Part shown: positions 37,893-45,984 of the stretch, piece by piece | How the letters are laid out: each line of letters begins with the position of its first letter | How positions within the stretch are numbered: the stretch's first letter is position 1 | Origin: Roseiarcus sp963820795 | GTDB lineage: Bacteria > Pseudomonadota > Alphaproteobacteria > Rhizobiales > Beijerinckiaceae | Length of the DNA: 64,000 nt | Assembly: GCA_963820795.1 (NCBI GenBank) | Contig: CAWGBJ010000018.1 | Location: forward strand, 1-64,000 | Reading direction: 5' to 3' | The notes under the pieces: generated by a model | Seen by the model: the letters and a program-made list of their open reading frames with translations, nothing else | What the model was told of the DNA's origin: nothing | The model's database searches: none | Translations under genes and position numbers: made by a program

Positions 37893-38083
37893 CCGGGCCT
37901 CCAGCAAGCCGGAAAACGTCAACGCGTGGCACGTTCTTCGACCACCGTCCGGCGCCTGAGCTTGCGTGGGCCCGACCCGGTCGATGCCGGCCGCGTTGCA
38001 TCCTTCGTCAAGCTTGCTACATTCGCGTCTCAACGAGCGGCCCTGGGCGACGAGGTTTTGTCCGGGCCATCCGAGGTTTTGGT

Positions 38084-39145
38084 TTGTCGCAAGCATTCAC
38101 GTCGGGTCCCGGCCGCGGGACCGACGCGCCGGGCGCCCCGGGTCCATGGGGTCCGGCGCGGTTGGGAACCTACGCGGCGCTGGATCTCGGCACCAACAAT
38201 TGCCGGCTTCTCGTGGCGCGGCCGACGTCTGAGGGCTTTCGGGTCATCGACGCCTTTTCGCGCATCGTGCGGCTGGGCGAAGGCCTGTCGCTGACGGGAC
38301 GCCTCAGCGAACCGGCGATCGCGCGGACGCTCGAGGCGCTGCGAATCTGCCGCGACAAGATGGCGGCGCGCGGCGTGGCGCGCGCCCGCACCATCGCCAC
38401 CGAGGCCTGCCGCTCCGCCGCCAACGGCGCCGACTTCGTCGCCGCGGTCCGGGAGCGCCTCGGCATCGCCCTCGAAATCGTCGACCGCGAGACCGAGGCG
38501 CATCTCGCCGCCGCTGGCGTCGGCGACCTCGCCGACCGCGACGCCCACTCGATCGTCATGTTCGACATCGGCGGCGGGTCGACGGAGATCATCTGGCTCA
38601 GGGACGACGAGCGGTCGCGCCGCGGCCGGCGCGTCCAGGCCTGGACGTCGATGCGGCTCGGCGTCGTGTCGCTGGCGGAGAAATTCGGCGGCGTCGACGT
38701 CACCGACGAGACGTTCGCGGCGATGACGGCGCATGTGACCGAGGCGTTGGCCCCGTTCATCGACCAGGTCGCGGACGAAACCCGCTGCGACCGGTTCCAT
38801 CTCCTCGGCACCTCGGGCACGGTGACGACGATCGCCGGCGTGCACCTCAACCTGCCGCGCTACGACCGCCGCGCCGTCGACGGCCTCTGGCTTGGCCGGG
38901 CGGAGGTCGATGGAGCGGTCCAGCGCCTGCGCTCGATGAGCTACGCCGAGCGCGCCGCCAACGCCTGCATCGGCCATGAGCGGGCGGACCTGGTGCTCGC
39001 CGGCTGCGCCATTCTCGAGGCGATAAGGGCGCATTTCCCGGCCGAGCGGCTGCGCATCGCCGACCGGGGCCTGCGCGAGGGGATCCTGAGCCAGATGATG
39101 CGCGAGGACGGCGTCGGCCCGCACCGCCGGAGACGCTGGCAATGA
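38084..39145 (+). CDS. Ppx/GppA family exopolyphosphatase
   Basis: 353 residues if it starts at the TTG at 38084; the conserved part begins at AALDLGTNNCRLLVA. Other signatures: IATEACRSAANG, VMFDIGGGSTEIIWL and LLGTSGTVTTIAGVHL, the ASKHA-fold phosphate-binding loops. These enzymes hydrolyse polyphosphate or pppGpp. The start is uncertain: no ATG lies between 37900 and the conserved region in this frame, and the open frame upstream overlaps the DUF4239 remnant. Overlaps rlmE by ATGA. Confidence 0.88.
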   Translation: MSQAFTSGPGRGTDAPGAPGPWGPARLGTYAALDLGTNNCRLLVARPTSEGFRVIDAFSRIVRLGEGLSLTGRLSEPAIARTLEALRICRDKMAARGVARARTIATEACRSAANGADFVAAVRERLGIALEIVDRETEAHLAAAGVGDLADRDAHSIVMFDIGGGSTEIIWLRDDERSRRGRRVQAWTSMRLGVVSLAEKFGGVDVTDETFAAMTAHVTEALAPFIDQVADETRCDRFHLLGTSGTVTTIAGVHLNLPRYDRRAVDGLWLGRAEVDGAVQRLRSMSYAERAANACIGHERADLVLAGCAILEAIRAHFPAERLRIADRGLREGILSQMMREDGVGPHRRRRWQ

Positions 39146-39852
39146 CGGCTGGCGGCTCCGGCCGCGAGGGCGGCCGGGCGCTGAAGACGCGCGTCAAGAC
39201 CGCTCGGAAACGCTCGCTCTCCTCGACGCTGTGGCTCGAGCGGCAGCTCAACGATCCCTATGTCGCGCGCGCCAGGCGCGAGGGCTACCGGTCGCGCGCG
39301 GCGTTCAAGCTGATCGAGATCGACGACAAGCACCGGCTTTTCCGGCCCGGACAGCGCATCGTCGACCTCGGCGCCGCCCCCGGCGGCTGGAGCCAGGTCG
39401 CGGCGGCGCGAATCGAAGCGCGCCAGGGCAGGGGCCAGGTTGTCGCGATCGACCTTCTGGAGATGGAGCCGGTCGAGGGCGTCGCGTTCCAGAAAATGGA
39501 TTTCCATGACCCGGAGGCCCCGGCGAGGCTCCGCGAACGGCTGGGCGGCCCCGCCGACGGCGTCCTTTCCGACATGGCCGCCAACGCCACCGGCCACCGC
39601 AAGACCGATCACTTGCGTATCGTCGGCCTGGTCGAACTGGCGGCCGATTTTGCCCGCGAGGTTCTCAGGCCTGGCGGCTTCTTCCTCGCCAAGGCGCTGC
39701 AGGGCGGCTCGGAGGCCGAACTGCTCGCCCGCCTCAAGCGCGAGTTCGCGGTCGTCCGGCATCTGAAGCCCAAGGCGAGCCGGGCCGACAGCGCCGAGCT
39801 TTACCTGCTGGCGACCGGGTTCCGGGGGTCGACGGAACCGGCGAAAGGCTGA
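39142..39852 (+). CDS. rlmE: 23S rRNA (uridine-2552-2'-O)-methyltransferase
   Basis: 236 residues, RrmJ/FtsJ family, modifies U2552 in the ribosomal A-loop. A basic N-terminal extension (KTRVKTARKRS) is followed by YRSRAAFKLIEID (first catalytic Lys), IVDLGAAPGGWSQVAAAR (SAM loop), VLSDMAANATGH (Asp), FFLAKALQGG (Lys) and SAELYLLATGF (Glu), the KDKE tetrad. Directly coupled to the Ppx/GppA gene, an arrangement common in Alphaproteobacteria. Confidence 0.95.
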   Translation: MTAGGSGREGGRALKTRVKTARKRSLSSTLWLERQLNDPYVARARREGYRSRAAFKLIEIDDKHRLFRPGQRIVDLGAAPGGWSQVAAARIEARQGRGQVVAIDLLEMEPVEGVAFQKMDFHDPEAPARLRERLGGPADGVLSDMAANATGHRKTDHLRIVGLVELAADFAREVLRPGGFFLAKALQGGSEAELLARLKREFAVVRHLKPKASRADSAELYLLATGFRGSTEPAKG

Positions 39853-40213
39853 CGCGAAAGCCCCGTGCAGTTTTGCGGGGGCGCGGCCAATTCAAAGGCT
39901 TTGGCGCCATTCCGGTAACGGGCTAACGGGGGCGGATTTCCGGGCAGCGCTCGGGGCGGTTGCCGACGTTCGACGCTCTTGTGCAACTGAGAATTCCGCA
40001 GTCGTATCACTCCCAGACATTCCCCTGCTGTCAGTAAGGTGACCTGGTCGAACGGCACACGTCGCTCTCAGCGGACCCGCGGAACAACAGCGTCACACCC
40101 ATTACAGGAACTGCGGCGCAGGTCGGGGCGGGGAATCGCCTCCACATATTTGTTGATTGCCAAAAAACCGAGTCCTGCGCTTACTAAGCGACAACTCGCG
40201 CGGTGCGGAGGGG
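39853..40213. other. Gene-free stretch downstream of rlmE
   Basis: 361 bases with no supported gene. The last 60 bases before the small coiled-coil gene are relatively AT-rich (around CCAAAAAACCGAGTCC) and probably hold its promoter, but no clean consensus pair is present. Confidence 0.35.
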
Positions 40214-40216
40214 ATG

Positions 40217-40444
40217 ATGTCTTTCCATCAGTTGCAACAGCGGCAGTCGCTCGGCTCGGTCATGGGGGAGTCCGAGCTCTCGGCGCGGCTGAGGCTGTCG
40301 AATGCGCAGCTCCGCCGGCTGCTGGCGCTCTGCGACAACAGCCTGGGCGAAGCCCAGCGGGCGACGCGGGAACTCTCGGACCGCGTCAGCCTCTTGCGCG
40401 AGGAAATCGAATCGCTGCTGGGCGACGGCCGGCGCGCCGGTTGA
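40217..40444 (+). CDS. Small coiled-coil protein
   Basis: 75 residues starting at the second of two adjacent ATGs (40214, 40217), 3 bases after GGAGGGG. The sequence is helical throughout: SELSARLRLSNAQLRRLLAL, then ATRELSDRVSLLREEIESLL, a heptad-like pattern. No family recognised and no operon partner on the same strand. Confidence 0.6.
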   Translation: MSFHQLQQRQSLGSVMGESELSARLRLSNAQLRRLLALCDNSLGEAQRATRELSDRVSLLREEIESLLGDGRRAG

Positions 40445-40534
40445 TTGCAACGCAACGCGCCGAGGGCTGCGGCGGAAAAGCCGCAATGGCTCGACGCTCA
40501 ATCACCTTCAACATTAAGGCGGTTGTTTAAGATG

Positions 40535-41377
40535 CTATTCTTGCTTGTCCGCGCTCTTCGCAATCTGCGCCGACATCAGGTGGAGGACCTCCTTTTCGCC
40601 AGCGACGCGGCTGAACCGGGGAAGCACGCCGGCGGCGGCGAAGCATTCGTGCAGATAGGAGCCGACCGGCGGGCAGACGTGAAAGTCGAAGCCGCTCCAG
40701 ACGATCGCTTCGCCCCAGAGATGCAGCATCGTCGCGCCGCGCAGGGCTTCGGCGACGCGGTCATGGCAGCTTGGCAGGAACGGCTTCCAGAACTGCTCCG
40801 GCTCTATCGGATAGCAGACATGCGGATCGAGCGCCTTGCCATAGAGGCCGTGCTTTTCAAGCACCGGCGTCAGCAGGAAGGGGCCGAGCGCGCCCCATTT
40901 CTGGTCGACCCCGGCAGCGGCCTCGGCGGTCGCGACGAGCTCGGCGAGGGCCGGTTCGGCCTGCGGCAGCCGCAGCACGGCGTTATTGACGAGGAGCGTG
41001 CTCACCGCGTCGGCCTGGCGGCAGTAGATGTAGGGCTCGCCGGCGAAGGCGGGGTATTCGAGGCAGATGAGGTCGGTGTCGACCCAGCAGCGCCCAGTCT
41101 CCTGGATCATTCTATAGCGAAACATGTCGGCGAAAGTGGCGATCGACGGCTTGCCGTTGGCGACATAGCGCCGGATGAGGGACTCGTCCGCGCAGACCTG
41201 CCGCGCGTCCTCGAGCCTGACGCCTGGCGGCAGCTCGAGCGAGAGATCATAGGTGAAGACGCTGAGCCGGGCGCCGGCGCGCGGGAACGAGGCGAGGCAG
41301 GCATAAGCGAAGGGCGTCAGCGCCCCATGCCAGAAGGAGGCGAATTCGCGGGGCGGGGAGAAGGCTGCTTCGGGCAT
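40535..41377 (-). CDS. Glycosyltransferase with DXD motif
   Basis: 280 residues from MPEAAFSPPREFASFWHG. The central FRYRMIQETGRCWVDTDLICL carries the DTD (DXD) metal/nucleotide-sugar motif of glycosyltransferase families with a DXD sugar-binding region (GT32-like), and KWGALGPFLLTPVLEKHG fits an acceptor-side loop. Together with the methyltransferase gene upstream on the same strand (205 bases away) it may build or decorate a surface glycan. Confidence 0.75.
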   Translation of the reverse strand: MPEAAFSPPREFASFWHGALTPFAYACLASFPRAGARLSVFTYDLSLELPPGVRLEDARQVCADESLIRRYVANGKPSIATFADMFRYRMIQETGRCWVDTDLICLEYPAFAGEPYIYCRQADAVSTLLVNNAVLRLPQAEPALAELVATAEAAAGVDQKWGALGPFLLTPVLEKHGLYGKALDPHVCYPIEPEQFWKPFLPSCHDRVAEALRGATMLHLWGEAIVWSGFDFHVCPPVGSYLHECFAAAGVLPRFSRVAGEKEVLHLMSAQIAKSADKQE

Positions 41378-41582
41378 GGCGGCGCGCGTCTCACGTTGGC
41401 TTCGGTTTGTCCTCGCCCCAGCCAGCTCCCGCAAAGAGCGCCCGCGAGGACAAAAGTCATTCTACGGGCTGTTGCGGAAGACGGGGCAAATCCCTCTGCC
41501 GAACAGGACGACGAACGACGCCGGTCTCTCGACCGGCTTGGCGGCAGCAGCCTGCCAGGGGACCCGGACTAGGGTCTTCGCC

Positions 41583-42308
41583 TCATTCGATTCGCGCCAA
41601 CACGTTTCGGCCGGCCTCTTCCCAGTCGCCGAAGAACGTTTCGGTGGTCAAATCGCCGCGCGCGATGAATTCGCAATAGATGTCGAAGATCCAGCTCGCA
41701 TGCACGTCGTCGAGCATGAGGTGCCGGCCCTTTTCGCCCGCGGCCATGCGGATGCAGTTGGTCATGTCGGAGAGGCAGACCTCGCTCGTGTGACCGCCGT
41801 CGATTGAGAAGAGGTCGAAGGCGAGGTCGCCGCTGCGATCGGCGAGCCAGGGCAGGACCTCGCGCGAATCGCCGGGAAAGAGATGCACCCGGCCCGGGAA
41901 TTCGCCTTTGAGGAAATCGACGCAGGCGATGGTGTAGCTGTGGTTGACGATGTCGACGCCGTAATATTGCAGCTTCGGGTTCGACGACAGCGCCAGCAGC
42001 GCGCTGTGGCCGGCGTTGACGCCGACTTCGAGCAGCCGCTCTTTGAAGCGCGCGGCGCGCCAGAGATTGCGCCGGGCCGGCGCGAGGTCGTCCGCCGGCG
42101 GCCGCCCGGCGAAGCGCGCCTCGCCGTCGGCATAGAAGAGATTGCCCTCGAGCGTCTCGCCGGACGCCTCGACGATGGCGTTGAGGCGTTTCAGCCGCTC
42201 GAGGAAGGCCGGCGAAAGCGCTTCGTCGAGCGTGTCGCGGCGGATGGCGTAGTCGGGAATCTCCGAGGCGGGGACAGGCTTGCCCGGAATCATCCTGCGG
42301 CCGTTCAT
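41583..42308 (-). CDS. Class I SAM-dependent methyltransferase (family 24)
   Basis: 241 residues from MNGRRMIPGKPVPAS. SAM loop LLEVGVNAGHSALLALSS, then YYGVDIVNHSYT, AFDLFSIDGGHTSEVCLSD and GRHLMLDDVHASWIF, a typical order for sugar or small-molecule methyltransferases. Probably works on the same surface glycan as the neighbouring glycosyltransferase (inference from adjacency). Confidence 0.78.
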   Translation of the reverse strand: MNGRRMIPGKPVPASEIPDYAIRRDTLDEALSPAFLERLKRLNAIVEASGETLEGNLFYADGEARFAGRPPADDLAPARRNLWRAARFKERLLEVGVNAGHSALLALSSNPKLQYYGVDIVNHSYTIACVDFLKGEFPGRVHLFPGDSREVLPWLADRSGDLAFDLFSIDGGHTSEVCLSDMTNCIRMAAGEKGRHLMLDDVHASWIFDIYCEFIARGDLTTETFFGDWEEAGRNVLARIE

Positions 42309-42477
42309 GCTGTTTCGACGCCCCAACCTTCGCGCTTTCGCGGCCGGGTGTTTACCCCCGGCGGGCCGGGATGGCCATGCTGCTCAAGCCTGGTCAAGGC
42401 CAGGTCAGGGCCGCCTCCGGCTTGCTGGGCGGAAAAGCGGCGACTAGGGTGGCCTTGGGCGGGGAGACTCAAGCGCA

Positions 42478-43239
42478 ATGGATGCGTTGGCGTTTGTGAT
42501 CGGGGTGGCGGTTCTCGCCTTTGCCGCCGGCGTGTTCGGTCTCAAGCTGCACGCCTGGCTGCCCGAAAAGCACGCCCCGGACAACGCGCGCGATATGATC
42601 GGGGCGATGACCGGCCTGCTCGGGCTCCTGCTGGCGCTGGTCCTCGGCACGCTGGTCGGCTCGAGCTACACCCTCTACGCGACGCAGAAATCGGAGCTCG
42701 AAACGCTCGAGGCGCGAATGCTGCAGCTCGACGCCGCGCTCCAGGCCTACGGGCCGGAGGCGGAGCCCGGCCGCGAGGGCCTGCGCAAGGCGGTCAAGCA
42801 AAGCTATGACGAGATCTGGGGCGGAGAGACCTCAGACCTCGCGGGAATGAACGTCAAGTCGGTGATGGACGCCTCGAAAATCCTCGACCGGTTTTTGCTG
42901 TCGCTCACGCCCAAGACCGACGCGCAGAAGCAGACGCTGTCGACCGCGAGCGCAGCCGCCGGGCAGATCGCCCAGACCCGCCTCCTGATGAGGCTGCAAC
43001 TGGCCGGCGGCATACCCTGGCCGATGGTGGGGATCGTCGTCTGCTGGTCGCTCCTGCTGTTTTGCGGCTACGGCCTGGTTTCGCCGGTCAACGGGACGGT
43101 TGTGGCGTCGCTGGCGCTCGGCGCGATCGCCGTCGCCAGCGCCATCTTTATGATCATCGAGCTCAGCCAGCCCTATGCCGGATGGTTTCGCATTCCCGGC
43201 GCCGGCATGGCGCAGACCATTCAGGCGCTCGGATCGTAG
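42478..43239 (+). CDS. DUF4239 (bestrophin-like) membrane protein, copy 3
   Basis: 253 residues, very similar to copy 1: MDALAFVIGVAVLAFAAGVF, ARDMIGAMTGLLGLLLALVL, TQKSELETLEARMLQLDAAL, YGPEAEPGR, two C-terminal helices, and YAGWFRIPGAG at the end. GGGGAG lies about 13 bases before the ATG. Alone on this strand, 157 bases before the oxidoreductase gene. Confidence 0.87.
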   Translation: MDALAFVIGVAVLAFAAGVFGLKLHAWLPEKHAPDNARDMIGAMTGLLGLLLALVLGTLVGSSYTLYATQKSELETLEARMLQLDAALQAYGPEAEPGREGLRKAVKQSYDEIWGGETSDLAGMNVKSVMDASKILDRFLLSLTPKTDAQKQTLSTASAAAGQIAQTRLLMRLQLAGGIPWPMVGIVVCWSLLLFCGYGLVSPVNGTVVASLALGAIAVASAIFMIIELSQPYAGWFRIPGAGMAQTIQALGS

Positions 43240-43396
43240 GGATGCCTCGCGACGCCCGCGATCGGGGCCGGTCGAGGGGATCGGCGTCGCAGACGAGGGC
43301 GCCATCGGCGTGGCGCAATTGCGCCTCATGATGGCGTGAAAAGCCGAAGGCCGCGGGTTTGCGGTCCAAAGTCGCGGGCCCGACGTCGGGTGAGGC

Positions 43397-43978
43397 ATGC
43401 GCATTCTCGTTCTCTTCGCTCACCCGCTGGAAACCGGCTTCGCCGCCGGGGTGCACCAGCGGGTTGTCGAAACGCTGCGGGGCGGGGGACATGAGGTCGA
43501 CGACCTCGACCTCTACGCCGAACATTTCGACCCGGTGCTGCCTCGCGAGACGCTTGCCAACTATCTGGATACGGCGGCCAATCGCGCGCCGGTCGGTCGC
43601 TACGTCGAACGGCTGCTTGCCGCGGAAGGCCTCGTCATCGTGTCCCCGGTGTGGCACGATGGTTTTCCAGCGATCCTGAAGGGCTTCTTCGACCGCGTCT
43701 TCCTGCCGGGCGTCAGCTTCAAGCTCGATCCGGATGGCGTCTTCCGGCCGACGCTGTCGAACATCAAGCGGCTCGCGGCGGTTTGCGGTTATGGCGCCGA
43801 CCGAAGGCGCGAGTCGCGCGTCGGCGATCCGGTACGCCATTTCGTCACCCGCAGCCTGGCTGAGAACGCCCCCTGCGCACGCTGCGACTATATTGCACTC
43901 TATGGCTTGGATACGGCGACGCCGGCCCGGCGGGCGCAATATCTCAAGCGGGTGACGCGCGCCTTCGCCGCATGGTAG
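43397..43978 (+). CDS. Flavodoxin-fold NAD(P)H oxidoreductase
   Basis: 193 residues. MRILVLFAHPLETGFAAG is the phosphate-binding start of NQO1/KefF/MdaB-type quinone reductases, followed by DDLDLYAEHFDPVL, IVSPVWHDGFPAILKGFFDRVF (FMN/FAD-binding loop) and GVSFKLDPDG. It would reduce quinones or related electrophiles with two electrons from NAD(P)H. Confidence 0.87.
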   Translation: MRILVLFAHPLETGFAAGVHQRVVETLRGGGHEVDDLDLYAEHFDPVLPRETLANYLDTAANRAPVGRYVERLLAAEGLVIVSPVWHDGFPAILKGFFDRVFLPGVSFKLDPDGVFRPTLSNIKRLAAVCGYGADRRRESRVGDPVRHFVTRSLAENAPCARCDYIALYGLDTATPARRAQYLKRVTRAFAAW

Positions 43979-44028
43979 GGCGCCGGAACCGCAAGCCGCT
44001 TTACGTTCGAAAATGTCGGAGGAGATCC

Positions 44029-44469
44029 ATGTCCCCGGAAACCCGAGAGAAGCTGTTCAAGTTCTTGCGCGACAACAGAGTGTCGGTGCTTTCGACCTGC
44101 ACGGCTGAGGCGGAGCCGCATTCGAGCGTCATGCATTATTCCTGCGCCGCCGAACTGCCGCGTCTCTTCTTCAGCACCGACGACCGCAGCGCCAAGGCCA
44201 CGGATTGCCGCGCCAATCCGCGAGCCGCCGTCGCCTTGGGCTGGAGCGAGACCGACTGGGTGACGGTGCAGATGCGCGGCGCCTTGCGGGCGCTGACCGC
44301 GCCCGCGGAGCTCGAGGCGGCGAAGGCGGCGCACTATGCCGTCCACCCAAATGCGCGCGCCTTCGACAGCGATCCGCACACGCTCTTTTTGCGCTTCGAG
44401 CCGAACTGGGTCCGATACTCCAACCTCGCCGCCGCCCCCCCGCTGGTCGAGGAAATGACGCTGCCTTGA
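44029..44469 (+). CDS. Pyridoxamine 5'-phosphate oxidase-like flavoprotein
   Basis: 146 residues with GGAGGAGA 5 bases before the ATG. The split-barrel pattern is REKLFKFLRDNRVSVLST, then PHSSVMHY, PRLFFSTDDRSAKATDCRAN and NPRAAVALGWSE. Members bind FMN, F420 or haem; the specific substrate is unknown. 50 bases after the oxidoreductase stop, likely co-transcribed. Confidence 0.82.
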   Translation: MSPETREKLFKFLRDNRVSVLSTCTAEAEPHSSVMHYSCAAELPRLFFSTDDRSAKATDCRANPRAAVALGWSETDWVTVQMRGALRALTAPAELEAAKAAHYAVHPNARAFDSDPHTLFLRFEPNWVRYSNLAAAPPLVEEMTLP

Positions 44470-44487
44470 GGCCGACTGAACCGCTGC

Positions 44488-45084
44488 TCAGGCCGGCCTG
44501 GCCGGCTCGCGGCGCCAGACGGTCATCGCAACGCCGTGCTCGGGGTCGAGCGGGATCTTTTCCGCCGGGCTGAGGCCGGCCTTCGCGAGCACCGCCTCGG
44601 CCGAGAGGCCCGTATCGCAGGCGGAAAAGATCGACCGTCCGCCGGGCAGCGTCACGCCATGGGCGCGCGACAGGTTAAAGACGTCGAAACCGATATCGAG
44701 AAAGAGATCGAACACCCCCTGGCCGCCCGGGACCGCCACGGCGCCGCCGAGCGGCAGCATCTCCTTCGTCACGTCCGCCCATTTCATCCGCGCCGGGTTC
44801 CACCACCACCCGTCTGCGCGTTTCTCCAGCCCGACCGAGTGACGCGAGATCACGAGACGCACATCGCCCCGGACGTTGGGCTCGAGCTCGTGGCTGCGAT
44901 GGCCGAACACGATAATGTCCGAGCCGGCGAGCGCCCGCTGGTAATATTCCCAGTCCTTCTCATTGCGCATCGACGGCGGGAGGAGCCCGTCGGCGCCGGC
45001 GATCTTGTCGTCGTCCGAGACGATGGCGTAGCCCGCGATTTCGATCGGGCGGCGCTTCGCCTCCTCGGCGCTCACCATGCTCAT
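44488..45084 (-). CDS. Dihydrofolate-reductase-like (RibD C-terminal fold) protein A
   Basis: 198 residues. IEIAGYAIVSDDDKIAGADGLLPP is the DHFR/RibD-type NADP-binding start; SDIIVFGHRSHE, RLVISRHSVG and AVPGGQGVFDLFLDIGFDVFNLS follow in the usual order. It lies divergent to a second protein of the same fold at 45350. Real substrates of this group are mostly unknown; they are not true DHFRs. Confidence 0.72.
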   Translation of the reverse strand: MSMVSAEEAKRRPIEIAGYAIVSDDDKIAGADGLLPPSMRNEKDWEYYQRALAGSDIIVFGHRSHELEPNVRGDVRLVISRHSVGLEKRADGWWWNPARMKWADVTKEMLPLGGAVAVPGGQGVFDLFLDIGFDVFNLSRAHGVTLPGGRSIFSACDTGLSAEAVLAKAGLSPAEKIPLDPEHGVAMTVWRREPARPA

Positions 45085-45349
45085 GACCGCACCCTCCGCG
45101 TTTCCCGCATTCTACGCAGGATCGGCAGCTTCCGCACCGGCAGTCGGCCAAACAAAAAAATCATGGCGCCGAACGCGCTGATCCTCCGGGCGATCCGGCG
45201 CGTATACGGGCGCATTGCGGTCGCGGGCGCAATCTTCTAGATCGTGGCGCCGAGCCAGCCCTGTTGGGGGATCACGGAGGCGATCCTCCGCAGCGATGGC
45301 TCATTGCACGATCGCCCTGTCGGCGACTGGAACCGGGGGAGATCGAGCG

Positions 45350-45925
45350 GTGCATGGTCCTTTTCGCATTGTCGCCTACGCCATTGCGTCGGCGGACGGC
45401 ATGATCGCCGATGAGACCGGCGCCATGCCGAAATCGCTCGACCTCGAAGCCGACCGGCGGTTTTTCGCCAAGGCGCTCGAGCACGCCGACGTGTTGGCGC
45501 ATGGCCGCATGTCGCAGGAGGCGCATCCCAGTTCGCCGAAGCGCCGCCGGCTGATCCTCACCCGCAAGGTCTCGGGCGTGGCGCCCTGCCCGGAGAACCC
45601 GAACGCGACGCTCTGGAACCCCGCCGGCGCCTCGCTCGAGGAGGCGTGCGCGTCGCTCGGCTGTCATTCGGGGACGGTCGCGGTGCTCGGCGGCCCGCAC
45701 ATCTACAGTTTATTCCTGAAGATCGGATATGACGATTTCTACCTCAGCGGCGCCCCCAAGGTGAAACTGCCCGGGGGCGTGCCGCTCTTTGTCGAGGGCC
45801 GGCTCGGCAAGACGCCGGATGAGGCGCTGTCCGCCGCGGGCCTCAAGCCAGGCCCGGTCCAGTGGCTCGACGACGACGTGACGCTCGTCGAGTGGACGCC
45901 CAAGGCTCGAAGGCGCGTCGCCTGA
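45350..45925 (+). CDS. Dihydrofolate-reductase-like (RibD C-terminal fold) protein B
   Basis: 191 residues from the GTG at 45350, which has GGGGGAG about 8 bases upstream. Same order of motifs as its neighbour: FRIVAYAIASADGMIADETGAM, ADVLAHGRMSQEA, RLILTRKVSG and AVLGGPHIYSLFLKIGYDDFYLS. The pair looks like an old inverted duplication, with LPGG(V/R)P/SIF-like ends in both. Function unknown. Confidence 0.75.
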   Translation: MHGPFRIVAYAIASADGMIADETGAMPKSLDLEADRRFFAKALEHADVLAHGRMSQEAHPSSPKRRRLILTRKVSGVAPCPENPNATLWNPAGASLEEACASLGCHSGTVAVLGGPHIYSLFLKIGYDDFYLSGAPKVKLPGGVPLFVEGRLGKTPDEALSAAGLKPGPVQWLDDDVTLVEWTPKARRRVA

Positions 45926-45984
45926 CCGATTAGATCGAGCCGACCCCCTGACTTTCGCCCGACAAAGCGTTTATTGAGGGCGCG

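Noticed and set aside
36434..38083. A plus-strand open frame running through phhB and DUF4239 into the Ppx/GppA gene
   Set aside because: Only the part from about 38084 on is conserved. The upstream part is antisense to two well-supported minus-strand genes.
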